Under the pieces are notes generated by a model. It did not search any database. It had not been told where the DNA came from and was given only the letters and a program-made list of their open reading frames with translations. Below are positions 37,101 through 45,534 of a DNA stretch of 64,000 nucleotides, piece by piece. Where the stretch lies: assembly GCA_965651905.1 (NCBI GenBank), contig CBFGUG010000016.1, forward strand, positions 1 through 64,000, given 5' to 3'. The stretch comes from SZUA-265 sp965651905. Its GTDB lineage: Bacteria > Myxococcota_A > Polyangia > Polyangiales > Polyangiaceae. The translations under genes and the position numbers were made by a program. Positions within the stretch are counted from its first letter, which is position 1. Each line of letters opens with the position of its first letter.

Positions 37101-38651
37101 GAAGGCTTGACGCTCGCGGGCGGCGCGCTGACCGCACCGAAGTTGACGTTGAAGGTTGCCACGCCCAACGGGCGCGAAGCGACGTTCGACGTGACGGGTG
37201 AGGTCGAGAATGTGACTAGCGATCCGCGGTTGGACGTCGAGGTGGCGCTCAAGCCCGTCGAGCTCCGCAACTGGGCGATGTTGTTGCCTGACGTGAGCCG
37301 GGTCTCGGGAAAGTTCGGAGGTTTCGTCAAGCTCACGGGGCCTTTGACGAAACCCAAGCAGTCCGGAAAATTATCACTCTCGGGCGGACAGTTCGTGCTG
37401 AAGCGCAACAAGCTCGCCTTTGATGAAGTCGACGTCGACGTCGCGCTGAACGAAAACGGAATCGTGCTCGAACGCGCCTTCGCGAGCGTCGGGGGAGGTA
37501 CAGTCGAGGCTCGTGGCGGCGCGCCCATTCAGGCGCTCAGTCTCGGAGACTTTCGCGGGCAGATCCAGATCCGCGGCGTGTCCCTACCCGTGACTGACGG
37601 CGTCGAATTGGCGGTAGACGCGGATCTCGAAACGACGTGGCAGCGAAATTCGCAACCCGACCAACCCGCGCCGCTGCCGACCCTGACGGGATTCGTGACG
37701 GTCAAAGACTTCGAATACTCACGCCCCGTAACGATGAACGCCGACATCACGAGTTTGGCGCGCAAAGGTAAACGCACTCAGTTCGAGTCGTACGATCCGA
37801 GTAAAGACTTCGTGGAACTCGACGTGACCGTGCGCTCCAGCCAGGCGCTGAGACTCAACAACAACCTGATGGATGCCAACTTGCGCATCGAGGACCCGGG
37901 GCTACAGCTCACGGGCACCAACCAGCGTTTCGGCATGCGCGGCACCATGCGTGTCGAACCCGGTGGCCGCATTCGGCTGCGCAGAAACGAGTTCGAAGTG
38001 CAGTCGGGTGAAGTACGCTTCGACGACGCGACGACGATCGCGCCGCGTGTAGATCTGCGCGCGGTCACGGAGTATCGACGTTACTCGGGCGGTGCCACGA
38101 GCGCCCCAGCCGCCACGGGATCCACTGCTTCGGCTGCAACGGGCTCGACGTCGGGTCAGTGGCGCATCGCCATGCACGCCCACGGCGACGCAGAGAACCT
38201 GAAGATCGATCTGACGAGCCAACCGAAGCTGTCACAAGACGACATCTTCCTGCTGCTCACGGTGGGACTCACTCGCGCCGAGCTCGACCAAGCGCAGTCG
38301 GCAAGCTTGGGCGAGAGCGTCGCGCTCGAAGCGCTAGGCTCACTCACGGGCGCGGACAGCGCGGTCACGGAAGCAATTCCAGTCATCGACGAGTTTCGCT
38401 TCGGAAGCTCCTACTCGTCGCGGACTGGACGAACGGAGCCCACCGTGACCGTGGGCAAACGCCTCACTGAACGTATCCGCGCGTTCGTGACGAGCGGCAT
38501 CAGCGAAAGCCGCGAGGTGCGCTCCAACTTGGAGTGGCGCCTCAACCGCCAAGTCAGCGTCGAGGGGTCGTACGACAACGTCAACGACATCTCGAGCTCC
38601 AACTTGGGCAATCTCGGCGCGGACGTGCGCTGGCGTCTGGAGTTTCGCTGA
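34194..38651 (+). CDS. tamB: TamB-like translocation/assembly protein (DUF490)
   Basis: A 1485-aa inner-membrane-anchored, periplasm-spanning AsmA-like protein. After an N-terminal positively charged stretch and one transmembrane helix (about residues 24-42), the chain is mostly repeated beta structure typical of hydrophobic-groove lipid-transfer proteins. The C-terminal ~250 residues are the TamB/DUF490 domain: VQSGEVRFDDATTIAPRVDL, LSQDDIFLLLTVG, then LEALGSLTGADSAV and a beta-rich end. TamB works with a BamA-type barrel (TamA) in outer-membrane biogenesis and phospholipid transport; no tamA-like gene is in this window. A Gly/Ala/Thr-rich insert lies near residue 1310. ATG 34194 fits. Confidence 0.92.
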   Translation: MAHSSYPPHARQTRFDPGRLVARLLCLVFGVLGALPLGAGFIARSEMAQEWVSKETAARLEALLGVEASYAVRINLLPLEIALEDLTVQADDGLGPAVQAERISITPGMFSLLDGKIDIGNIEIDRATQRLVIEDGKITNLTYQLPTAPESDDDVPKAPFRALSASDTRLDLTIDGTHVQTGPIDVDVFAEDGGGFEIALRMGESRIKYAPRSFAWEKPPETKRGKPVTDPVELFWDEDVICQLDARVRVGDDHVLVRRLVLTAGVDIDPTSGTEPGCPVVQESPVEPSEQAPDFVSLRSTQLRVVLGPQRAWAVEGSVEGQFPVDLLNRATANNPTFHGNITLVGDLDFNSNMRMPEFTGRFETGEFMLAGRRLVEFSKAEVELADDQIKVPRLTAQYAGGPVEVEDVVIEPFEPGIPLRSKRVLGTDVSFSGMIRDLDITPNTIVQWHLDRVHVANFGGTLDPPKLDGDLQVDTSQFELFNKAHHSPTRKHMIGVKPRASLRGRFAVRNDSVQFNDMDIRFGKSHMHTTVHLGFDSWILVDLPTTSIDLAEISPLVTVPLQGTLNLSAKMDGEMENPTLKANMEIVDLVFAGYPLGDLRAEHTTFRPLWLEIERGVLRKGKSTFRIPKARLDFDKQASIEADLLVSTAGADVRDFLQMWHFDQDDTWKDLEGSLTTNSRVRFVMDGPGDPCGEGNLRVNGNAKFKNLGLFGENYDAGDVDYDFGWRDVQASYHGMELDLSNVHLEKGLGSIIGSLNITEGAKLRGNLVATAIPIDKLQGAGDMGKVLTGTVSAMAQVSGSLDQLDSKIRATVSPVMLGRSRLPASKLEIHLEPTASDVQFAAAPSRCGNQIPLKPDAAAKASDKAQGIYHIAGHLFGQQVMFDKFSITRQTKKIAKGGVLFNDLNLGPLLELHPEVGLAKQRPAGKLSGRVDLARMPLDHWASTQAVADIGTFWMSWKGFRLSTEPVEGLTLAGGALTAPKLTLKVATPNGREATFDVTGEVENVTSDPRLDVEVALKPVELRNWAMLLPDVSRVSGKFGGFVKLTGPLTKPKQSGKLSLSGGQFVLKRNKLAFDEVDVDVALNENGIVLERAFASVGGGTVEARGGAPIQALSLGDFRGQIQIRGVSLPVTDGVELAVDADLETTWQRNSQPDQPAPLPTLTGFVTVKDFEYSRPVTMNADITSLARKGKRTQFESYDPSKDFVELDVTVRSSQALRLNNNLMDANLRIEDPGLQLTGTNQRFGMRGTMRVEPGGRIRLRRNEFEVQSGEVRFDDATTIAPRVDLRAVTEYRRYSGGATSAPAATGSTASAATGSTSGQWRIAMHAHGDAENLKIDLTSQPKLSQDDIFLLLTVGLTRAELDQAQSASLGESVALEALGSLTGADSAVTEAIPVIDEFRFGSSYSSRTGRTEPTVTVGKRLTERIRAFVTSGISESREVRSNLEWRLNRQVSVEGSYDNVNDISSSNLGNLGADVRWRLEFR

Positions 38652-38679
38652 TGATTCGCCGATACTCGGCTTACATCGT

Positions 38680-38967
38680 TCAGGCGGCGCGAGCGGCGGG
38701 CGCACGAACGTGTGCGACGTTGAGCATGACGGGTAGCGGGATGCAGTCGACGATCGCCAGGTAACTCGAACCCTCTTTGACGACCACCGCGCAACCGTCG
38801 GGGTGGCCGCGGTAGCTCTCGCTCAGTGCGCCAACGCTGAGACCTTCTGACGTCGGGTCGAAGCCCGCTGCCTCGATCAAAGCGTCGAGCTCCCACTCGC
38901 CATCGGGATCGGCGAGAAAGTCGACGGGCACTTCGGAAACATCATCCAAGTATCTGAAAATACGCAT
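38680..38967 (-). CDS. Small hypothetical protein
   Basis: A 95-aa protein. ATG 38967 is chosen because GAGG lies seven bases upstream; a GTG at 38970 is immediately before it. It is acidic, with no signal or membrane helix (VPVDFLADPDGEWELDALIE at the start). The last 20 residues, including VAHVRAPAARAA, look like a hydrophobic/basic end. No family recognised. It converges with the tamB gene. Confidence 0.5.
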   Translation of the reverse strand: MRIFRYLDDVSEVPVDFLADPDGEWELDALIEAAGFDPTSEGLSVGALSESYRGHPDGCAVVVKEGSSYLAIVDCIPLPVMLNVAHVRAPAARAA

Positions 38968-38970
38968 CAC

Positions 38971-39365
38971 TTCACCTCTTCACACGAACTCACAGGACTT
39001 CACGGAAACTGCCGCGGTACCCAAAGCGCCATGAGTAACCCCGAAGCGCCGTGGGAAAGCCACGGAGCCAGGGGCTCAGCCGTGGCAGCTGGCAACGTGC
39101 CGTCGTGGCAGCTAGGCAACCGTGCTGTAGCTAGGCAACCCGTGGCGTCGGAAACTGGGGAAAGGTCTCGCAGGAGCCGCCGCGGGCAACCGCTTACCCG
39201 CGACGGCAAGGGTGAGTCTACGGAACACTGAACAGAAGTCAAGTTACTGAACACATTAACTGAACAAACTGAAATACAGTAAGTACATCAGGCACTTGTG
39301 CGTGCATGCCGGGTTCTGTTCAGACAACCCGTGACGCTAGAGCCCAGCCTGCTAGAAGCCCCAGC
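38971..39365. other. Intergenic region with short repeats
   Basis: A 395-bp non-coding gap. TGGCAGCTGGCAAC (39083), TGGCAGCTAGGCAAC (39106) and TGTAGCTAGGCAAC (39126) are a loose direct repeat spaced 23 and 20 bp apart. ACTGAA appears at 39227, 39246, 39259 and 39268 in an unusually AT-rich patch (39225-39290) just upstream of the HAD gene; it may be promoter DNA. Open frames across the region look like non-coding translation. Confidence 0.5.
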
Positions 39366-40142
39366 ATGCTCGAGGCCGTGCTGTTCGACTTGGACGACAC
39401 CCTGCTCGCCAACGACATGGACGTATTCGTTCCCGCCTACCTGGAGCTGCTCGCGGCGCACGCCCAGAGCTCGATTCCGAGCGCCCGTTTTCGGGCAGCG
39501 CTGCTCGCGAGCACCCGCGCCATGTTCGACAGCGACGATCCGAACACGACGAACAGCGACGAGTTCTGGGCACGCTTCGAGCACTTGTTGGGAGCCGAGG
39601 CGCGCAAGTTGGAAGCTCATCTGTTGAGCTTCTACGAGCAAGGGTTCCCGATGTTAGCCCAGCACACGTCGCCCGTTCCAGGGGCGCAAGACTTGGTTGC
39701 ATATTGCCGCGCACGTGGCTGGACCCTGGTGGTTGCTACCAACCCCATCTTCCCGCGCACAGCCAACGTGCAGCGCTTGCGCTGGGCGGGCCTCAGCGAA
39801 GCGGACTTTGCTCTGATCACCAGTTACGAAACATCGCGCGCGACCAAGCCGCGAAGCCTGTACTACCGAGACATTCTGAGCGGCATCGGTTGCCCGCCGA
39901 ACGCCGCGCTGATGGTCGGCAATAGCGTCAGTGCCGACATTCAGCCCGCGGCCGCGCTGGGCATGCATACCTACCTGGTGCGGGACGCGTCCAAGGCACT
40001 TGCGATGCGGCAGGGGGCAGCGCAGCCCGCGCGCGATGCAGACATTCCGAACCCCTTCGCCGTGAACGAGCCGCCTAGCGCTGAAGCGGGTGATCTGGTC
40101 TCTTTGCGACAGAAGCTGGTTGATGGCTGGCTCGCGGCCTGA
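39366..40142 (+). CDS. HAD-superfamily hydrolase
   Basis: A 258-aa cytoplasmic protein of the HAD superfamily. The nucleophile motif FDLDDTLLAND opens the domain at residue 7; the family Thr motif region is VVATNP, the lysine motif TKPRSLYY, and GNSVSADIQPA gives the acidic pair. It is likely a small-molecule phosphatase, but the substrate is unclear. ATG 39366 puts the motif near the N-terminus as usual; an upstream ATG at 39306 adds 20 unlikely residues. It converges with mgsA, 9 bp apart. Confidence 0.87.
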   Translation: MLEAVLFDLDDTLLANDMDVFVPAYLELLAAHAQSSIPSARFRAALLASTRAMFDSDDPNTTNSDEFWARFEHLLGAEARKLEAHLLSFYEQGFPMLAQHTSPVPGAQDLVAYCRARGWTLVVATNPIFPRTANVQRLRWAGLSEADFALITSYETSRATKPRSLYYRDILSGIGCPPNAALMVGNSVSADIQPAAALGMHTYLVRDASKALAMRQGAAQPARDADIPNPFAVNEPPSAEAGDLVSLRQKLVDGWLAA

Positions 40143-40151
40143 CCCAGCTCT

Positions 40152-40550
40152 TCACTCGCTGGATTGATTTTTTCGCTTCGCCAGCCACAGCAGTACTGCA
40201 TCTGCGGCGGCGAGGTTCGTCGCGAGCGGCACGTTGTGGACGTCACAAATGCGCATCAGCGCAGAGACGTCGGGTTCGTGCGGCTGCGCGGTCAACGGAT
40301 CGCGAAAGAAGATCACCGCCAGGACTCGTTCCTCGGCCACGGCTGCGCCGATCTGCTGATCGCCACCCATTGGGCCCGAGAGCAACGAATCGACGGGAAG
40401 CTGAGCCTTCTCGCGCAACAGCGACCCGGTGGTACCCGTGGCGAACAAGGGATACGCGGACAGGATTTCGCGGTTGTCCTTGGCCCAGCTGATCAGGTCG
40501 ATCTTCTTCTTGTCGTGCGCGATCAGGGCAATGGCCTGGCTGGTGCTCAT
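40152..40550 (-). CDS. mgsA: Methylglyoxal synthase
   Basis: A 132-aa cytoplasmic enzyme that turns dihydroxyacetone phosphate into methylglyoxal and phosphate, a bypass of lower glycolysis that is usually switched on by phosphate limitation and sugar-phosphate overload. Visible motifs: IALIAHDKKK at the start, phosphate loop region TGTTGSLL, the SGPMGGDQQIG block holding the catalytic Asp, and VHNVPLATN near the C-terminus. Slightly shorter than the ~150-aa E. coli enzyme but complete. ATG 40550. Confidence 0.93.
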   Translation of the reverse strand: MSTSQAIALIAHDKKKIDLISWAKDNREILSAYPLFATGTTGSLLREKAQLPVDSLLSGPMGGDQQIGAAVAEERVLAVIFFRDPLTAQPHEPDVSALMRICDVHNVPLATNLAAADAVLLWLAKRKNQSSE

Positions 40551-40727
40551 CGTCCAACGATAGCCGGCTGACGTCGCGGATTCTAGCGTTTAGGAGATTC
40601 TGCGGGCGTCGGCCCTGGGGGGGTTCCCGACGGGTACGTGGGAGCGAGTGAGTGTGCTCGCACCTCGACGCTGATGCTGCTCGAAGATCGCCAGCTGCTG
40701 GGCGGCCAGATGCGCTGCCGATTCTGC

Positions 40728-41072
40728 TCAGCGCGATGGTCGTTCGGTTCGTTCGCTGGAGGCGCGTTCGATGGAGGCACGCAGCGCCGTCTCCAGATCT
40801 GCGGTGGCGACGGCCTCGCCGCGCGGGGTCGTCGAGTCGAGCTCACGCTCGGCGTAGGTCCCAACGATCATTCGCGTCACGTAGGCGCCTTTGTTCGGCA
40901 CGCGTAACAACCACTCGAACACGGACTTCGGCACGTCGGCGTATTCATACGTGCGACCCGAACGAAACTCGAGCAGCAAGCGGCCCGCACCCTGGCGCGC
41001 TCCCGCGTCGGGGCAGAACGCCGCGCGCCGAACGCTACTCGACGTGAGATCTGTCCATTCGACGGCGTCCAT
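40728..41072 (-). CDS. KTSC-domain protein
   Basis: A 114-aa protein with a KTSC domain covering residues 5-80 (SSSVRRAAF, LLLEFRSGRTYEYADVP and VFEWLLRVPNKGAYV). These small proteins of unknown function often go with lysyl-tRNA synthetase-like or nuclease genes; neither is here. The C-terminal 35 residues are Glu/Arg-rich and may be disordered. No signal peptide. ATG 41072. The 177-bp gap to mgsA contains no convincing gene. Confidence 0.8.
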   Translation of the reverse strand: MDAVEWTDLTSSSVRRAAFCPDAGARQGAGRLLLEFRSGRTYEYADVPKSVFEWLLRVPNKGAYVTRMIVGTYAERELDSTTPRGEAVATADLETALRASIERASSERTERPSR

Positions 41073-41123
41073 ACGTAGGACCTAGCACTCTGCGTTCGAC
41101 GCCGCCAAGTTTGCTAGGTCAGC

Positions 41124-41789
41124 TCATGTCCGAGGTGGGGACGAGGCGGAAACCCGCGCCGACTTGACCAAACGAAAGAACGACACGCGGGCACGCTGGG
41201 CTGCGTCAGGACGGTGTACCAGACGCACGTCGTGATGATATTTCATCGCGAGCGCGTGCAGATCGCTTGCAAACTGCTCCAGATCCGTATCAGCGCGCAG
41301 TTCCCCTTCTTCGACCGCGTGTTGGACGGCGCGCCGTAAGGCTTCGTACATCTGTTCGAACCAGACGACTAACGCGGAGCGAACAGGACCCTCGTCGTCC
41401 GCCCAGTGAATCGAACTGACGATGAACACGCAGCCACCCGGGATGCCTGGGGCCCGATTCCACTTCAGCCAGTTTTCCAAGAACGCTTCCAGTCGACGCA
41501 AACCGCGTGGCTTCTTGAAGGCGGGATAAAAAACGCGTTCTGCGAAGAGACGGGCGGCCGCGTCGAGCACCGCAAGCTGTAATGCTTCGTCCGAAGCGAA
41601 GTGTTCGCGAACACTTGCAGAGGTCACACCCAGAGCACTTGCCATGCCGTTGACGGACAGCGTTTGCACCCCTCCTCTGCAAGCTAGCTCCAGCCCACGC
41701 GCGAGCACACCCTCATGTGGGCTGCTTTCAGGGTGCGGTGCGTCAGCAGACGTGAGAGATGCGGTGACAGTCATCTCGGCGGCAGACAT
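41124..41789 (-). CDS. TetR/AcrR-family transcriptional regulator
   Basis: A 221-aa regulator. The N-terminal HTH is degenerate but recognisable (VLARGLELACRGGVQTLSVN, MASALGVTSASVREHFASDE at about residues 27-70). The C-terminal part has a conserved pattern GIPGGCVFIVSS...WADDEGPVRSALVVWFEQ, common in TetR proteins of the YxaF-like group, which sense hydrophobic compounds. ATG 41789. It is probably autoregulated through the paired sites just upstream. The target genes are not evident. Confidence 0.87.
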   Translation of the reverse strand: MSAAEMTVTASLTSADAPHPESSPHEGVLARGLELACRGGVQTLSVNGMASALGVTSASVREHFASDEALQLAVLDAAARLFAERVFYPAFKKPRGLRRLEAFLENWLKWNRAPGIPGGCVFIVSSIHWADDEGPVRSALVVWFEQMYEALRRAVQHAVEEGELRADTDLEQFASDLHALAMKYHHDVRLVHRPDAAQRARVSFFRLVKSARVSASSPPRT

Positions 41790-41805
41790 AGCACCTTGAT
41801 GACGT

Positions 41806-41878
41806 AGCGCAATACTGCGCTCGCTGATGCGATCTTCCTAGTGTCAGGCTAACAGTCGCGCAGGGCCGCGGTATTGCG
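41806..41878. promoter_or_regulatory. Paired operator-like sites for the TetR regulator
   Basis: Site one at 41806-41821 is a perfect inverted repeat, AGCGCA-ATAC-TGCGCT, 17 bp upstream of the tetR start. Site two, on the reverse strand at 41867-41878, shares the 12-base core CGCAATACYGCG (first site 41808-41819). Two copies of the same near-palindromic core, 59 bp apart, in the upstream region of a TetR gene suggest a shared operator. Confidence 0.55.
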
Positions 41879-42412
41879 ACGAGTGGGTGCGTTGTGCCGC
41901 AAAATGCCGCAGTCCGACGCGTCGCGCAGCAGTTCACCAGCGTCACTGTTTCGAGAATGCATCGTGCCCGGAATCCGTCCGAGCCCGACACTTCGCGCTA
42001 GCACGGGAGATAATCGAGTAACGTCTCCTAAGGCCTTGGCACGTCGTATCGCGTCGACGGTCGTCAAGCGTTCGAACCTGATGCTGGCGACCGTTCACCA
42101 GCCGCACACGCGCTGGTGTCAGGCAGCCGCACCGTTGGCGGAGGCATCGTCGGGTCGCACAGTGGCGGTCGACCGACCCCGCGTCAGCCGTAACGGATTG
42201 AAACCGCTCGACTACTTTTGCGCACAGCTGCGCATCAATCCAGAGCCACTACCAACCCCGACGGATCACTCGTCTTTTCGACAAGGAGCCGCTCCAGCGT
42301 AGGAAACTGCGCGAGAGGGGCGTGCGTCGGCTCGCGACCCAGTCTAAAGGTCGCCCCGACGTTAGCCGACAACACCCGTGCGATTGCGCTCCATTTTCGG
42401 GATACTGGTGGA
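41879..42412. other. Intergenic region without a convincing gene
   Basis: A 534-bp stretch between the tetR operators and the zinc-ribbon gene. A plus-strand frame of about 140 codons crosses 41874-42302 but has no signal, domain or ribosome-binding site and reads as composition-driven. TGCCGCA is repeated near 41895-41908. Nothing else stands out. Confidence 0.4.
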
Positions 42413-43348
42413 GTGATTATCGAGTGTGGGCATTGTGGCGCTCCCCTAGACGTCAAGAAAGGGGATCGCACCGCCAAGTGCACCTATTGCGCGACCTCTA
42501 ATCAGGTGCAGACGACGCGCACCGTGGCGTTCGAGACGCCGCCCGACTGGCGCCCGCCCCCGCAGTGGATCCCACCCGCGCACTTCGCGGCGGACTCCAG
42601 CAAGACGTTGACGTACCACGCCGTCCGCGCAGTCAGCGGAGTGGTGCGGGCCATCATCACCATGGCCATCGTCGGCGTGTTTGCGGTGGGCGCTATCGCC
42701 TTCTTCGTCGCACAGCGCGGTAACTCACTCCGTACACAAATCAGTACCGAAGTCAGTCGCAGCGTTTCGGAAACCGTGCAGCGCAGCGTCGAAGGGTCTG
42801 GCCAGGCAGAAGCCGAACGCATCATCCAAGACGTGCAGAAGCAACTCGAAAAGGCTGGCATCCCAGGCGCGGCAGTAGGCGGCAACACGGGTTCGCAGGT
42901 GAGCCTACTGACGAGCGCAGGTATCACCGAAGCACTCGATGCCTACAAGAAGGCGTTGGGCGTCAGTAAACTCGCGGCAACTAGGTTAACCTTTCACGAT
43001 GGTCATTCGTCGCTGGAAGCTCAGAGCCCCAAGAACCCCAGCCACGTCGATCGCTACATGTACCGTGCGGGAAGCGTGAGTGCGCCTGATCCTCAGCGCT
43101 TGAGTTCCAGAGACAAACAGACTTTGAAGGCCAGGCTGTTCGATCCCGAAGTCACGGCGTTGACCAAGCTGGAAGAGCTCAAGACCACTGCGCTCGGCAA
43201 GCTCGCGTACGAGAACACCAAGATCAGCCACGTGATAGTCGAGCGGCGCAGTGGCAAGACGGAGATACTCGTCTACGGTAGTAGCCCCCGTGAGAGCGGT
43301 TACGTTCGTTTCAGTGCGGACGGTAAAGTCGTACGCGTGTATCGCTGA
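42413..43348 (+). CDS. Zinc-ribbon membrane protein of unknown function
   Basis: A 311-aa protein starting at GTG 42413, chosen because the zinc ribbon CGHCGAPLDVKKGDRTAKC...YC begins at once; the four Cys lie in CxxC pairs. A Pro-rich segment follows, then one transmembrane helix (about 80-102), so the ribbon is cytoplasmic and the C-terminal ~200 residues are outside. That part has a heptad-like stretch (about 105-150) and a beta-rich end with no recognised family. Upstream in-frame codons exist but have no initiation signal. Confidence 0.62.
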   Translation: MIIECGHCGAPLDVKKGDRTAKCTYCATSNQVQTTRTVAFETPPDWRPPPQWIPPAHFAADSSKTLTYHAVRAVSGVVRAIITMAIVGVFAVGAIAFFVAQRGNSLRTQISTEVSRSVSETVQRSVEGSGQAEAERIIQDVQKQLEKAGIPGAAVGGNTGSQVSLLTSAGITEALDAYKKALGVSKLAATRLTFHDGHSSLEAQSPKNPSHVDRYMYRAGSVSAPDPQRLSSRDKQTLKARLFDPEVTALTKLEELKTTALGKLAYENTKISHVIVERRSGKTEILVYGSSPRESGYVRFSADGKVVRVYR

Positions 43349-43509
43349 CGGCTAGCTGGGTCATTTACAGAAGTCATGGGCTGACGTTTGCGGGCTCTCG
43401 ACAGCCAATGTTTTTTTGTCGTCATCGGAATCCCGTTCGTCCGGGCTGGCGACCGCCCGAGCTCTTGGAAGCTTGCGGGCGATGAGGCGATAGCCGCAGT
43501 ATAGGCGCG

Positions 43510-44415
43510 ATGTTCGCACGTACCGCACACTGGATCGCGATTGGCAGCTTGCTGCTCACCTTTGCCTGTCAGAAGAACGACGGGCCCCCTGCCGCCGCTC
43601 CTTCGACAGACAGCGCTGCCTATGCGCAACACTACCCCGCGCAGCTGCAGGCGCTCAGCACGCGCTACGAGGTCGAGCTGTCGTCTGCCACGGAGATCGT
43701 CGACAAGTTCGCGAGTTATCCCGATGCGCTGAATGATCCCGACTGGACGGTGGTGGACCGTTCATACGCGCGCGCTGACGAAGAAGGGCGCGGGCAAGCT
43801 TACGCCAACCAGCGCGAGCGGGAGGCCGTGATTCTCGCGTTCTACACCGACGAACGTAAGTCGCTCGTCAGTCGCGTTGCGGGCGCCAATCAGCACGCAG
43901 CGAAAGAGAAAGGTCACGACATCAAGCTCTATGGTCCAACCGACTGGGCGCTGGAGCGAGGCATCAGCGAGAGCCTCGAGGAGCGTCGCCGCCGCACCAG
44001 CGACGCCCACGCGCAGCTGAAAGCCAAAGAAAAGGAACTAGGCAAGAAGAACTTCGACGCACTCAGTGAACAGTGCGACCAGATCGCTTTGGCCAGTTAC
44101 GTGGCCCACGTGGGCGCGGCCACCAATCGCTACGAACTCGAAGCCCTCGCCAAACAAGGCTCCGACGCGAGGAGCACTTTGGAAAAACGTCGCGAACAGC
44201 TTGCGGAAGATCCCAACGCCGACGAGGACGAAGTTGCTGCGGTGAACGAAGCCTTGACGCAGCTGGATCCAGCCGTCGAAAAGGCCAATCAACAGTTGAA
44301 AGACGCTGAGCAGAAACACAAGGACCTAGAGGCGAACTACGACAAAGCGTTCGACGCGTTGATGGAGGTGGTCGCGCAGAAGGTCGCGGCAGCTCCCCCC
44401 GAGATCAAAGAGTAG
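43510..44415 (+). CDS. Coiled-coil lipoprotein
   Basis: A 301-aa exported protein with a short signal and lipobox TFAC (Cys about 20). The mature region is charged and helical, with long Glu/Lys/Ala-rich heptads (ERRRRTSDAHAQLKAKEKEL and EKANQQLKDAEQKHKDLEA), so it should be an extended periplasmic coiled coil. No catalytic motif. Gap of 123 bp to the next gene on the same strand. Family not recognised. Confidence 0.65.
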   Translation: MFARTAHWIAIGSLLLTFACQKNDGPPAAAPSTDSAAYAQHYPAQLQALSTRYEVELSSATEIVDKFASYPDALNDPDWTVVDRSYARADEEGRGQAYANQREREAVILAFYTDERKSLVSRVAGANQHAAKEKGHDIKLYGPTDWALERGISESLEERRRRTSDAHAQLKAKEKELGKKNFDALSEQCDQIALASYVAHVGAATNRYELEALAKQGSDARSTLEKRREQLAEDPNADEDEVAAVNEALTQLDPAVEKANQQLKDAEQKHKDLEANYDKAFDALMEVVAQKVAAAPPEIKE

Positions 44416-44538
44416 GCGCTGGGGGAGGGCGTTGCGGGGGACGCCGCTGGGGTAACTATGTAGCGAACTTGGTTCGATTTATTCCCGTGCGCGTTTCCGC
44501 ACTTCCGCAGCGCTCGGGGGTCGGTCAGAACGTTCAGC

Positions 44539-45534
44539 ATGAACGTCAATCTGCTGATCGACTCGATAGTGCGGCAAACCACCGTGCTGATCGCCCAGCT
44601 GGCGACTGCGGGGGGTGGCCGACCGTCGTTGGCGCACACCGCGAATCAGGTCTTCGTCAGCCTCGTGCGCGAGCTCAAGGAGCAAGGTGTCGGCAACAAG
44701 GTGATTGCCGACATGTTCGGCTTGGCACTGCGCACTTACCACGATCGCGTGCGGCGACTCGAAGAGAGCAGCACCTATGGTGGCCGCTCGTTGTGGGAGG
44801 CCGTGCTGGAGTTCGTGCAAACCAAGGGAACCGTCGTTCAGTCGGACGTGTTGTTGCGCTTCCGCAACGACGACAACCTGACCGTGCGAGGGGTGCTCAA
44901 CGACTTGGTGGACAGCGGCATGGTGTTTCGTACGGGACGAGGCAGCCGCACCACCTTGCGCGCAGCCACTCCCGAGGAACTACAGCTGCCCGAAGGAGGG
45001 GATGGCAGCGAAGCGTTCGGCAATTTGGTGTGGGTGGCGGTCAATCGACTGGGCCCAGCAGACCTCGCGCAGATCGCAGGCCTGGTGCCAGCGAGCGACG
45101 CACAGCTGCAGCAAGCGCTCGATCGGCTCGTAGACGAGGGCAAGGTCACTCGCGTGGAACGCCAAGGTGACGTGCGCTACACCTGCGACGGCTGCGTAAT
45201 CCCACAGGGCGCCGCGAACGGTTGGGAGGCAGCAGTGTTCGATCACTTTCAAGCGGTCGTTACCGCGATTGCCAGCAAGCTCAGCTACGGGGCGCACAGT
45301 GAGCTGCGCGAACACATCGGCGGCAGCACTTACAACTATTGGATCTGGGACGAACACCCCATGCGGGAGGAAGTCTTGGGTCTGTTGGACAACATGAGGC
45401 AGCAAGCGGTGGACCTCCGCGAGCGCCTCGACGAATACAATGATCGGCAAGCCGTCCCGCGTGAGGCCATGACGCGGGTGATAACTTACGTGGGGCAGAC
45501 TCTCCTGACCCCTGAGAAAGTCGAGGAAAAATGA
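44539..45534 (+). CDS. Winged-helix DNA-binding-like protein of a Myxococcota family
   Basis: A 331-aa cytoplasmic protein. The start resembles, from memory, a conserved deltaproteobacterial/Myxococcota family: NLLIDSIVRQTTVLIAQLAT, LAHTANQVFVSLVRELKEQG and MFGLALRTYHDRVRRLEES. The middle has repeated winged-helix-like segments (SLWEAVLEFVQ, VLNDLVDSGMVFRTGRG; then LVPASDAQLQQALDRLVDEG). A pair of cysteines (CDGC, about residue 216) may be a metal site. It ends by overlapping the vWA lipoprotein start (ATGA), so the two are coupled. Likely a transcription factor or regulator; no direct DNA target seen. Confidence 0.62.
   Translation: MNVNLLIDSIVRQTTVLIAQLATAGGGRPSLAHTANQVFVSLVRELKEQGVGNKVIADMFGLALRTYHDRVRRLEESSTYGGRSLWEAVLEFVQTKGTVVQSDVLLRFRNDDNLTVRGVLNDLVDSGMVFRTGRGSRTTLRAATPEELQLPEGGDGSEAFGNLVWVAVNRLGPADLAQIAGLVPASDAQLQQALDRLVDEGKVTRVERQGDVRYTCDGCVIPQGAANGWEAAVFDHFQAVVTAIASKLSYGAHSELREHIGGSTYNYWIWDEHPMREEVLGLLDNMRQQAVDLRERLDEYNDRQAVPREAMTRVITYVGQTLLTPEKVEEK

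Noticed and set aside
39000..39254. Minus-strand frame of 84 codons before the HAD gene
   Set aside because: It crosses the short repeat cluster and has no recognisable feature.
40583..40725. Open frames between mgsA and the KTSC gene
   Set aside because: Short, overlapping, no initiation signal and no protein character.
41874..42302. Plus-strand frame of about 140 codons in the tetR/zinc-ribbon gap
   Set aside because: No domain, signal or ribosome-binding site; Ser/Arg/Pro-rich composition is typical of chance frames in this DNA.
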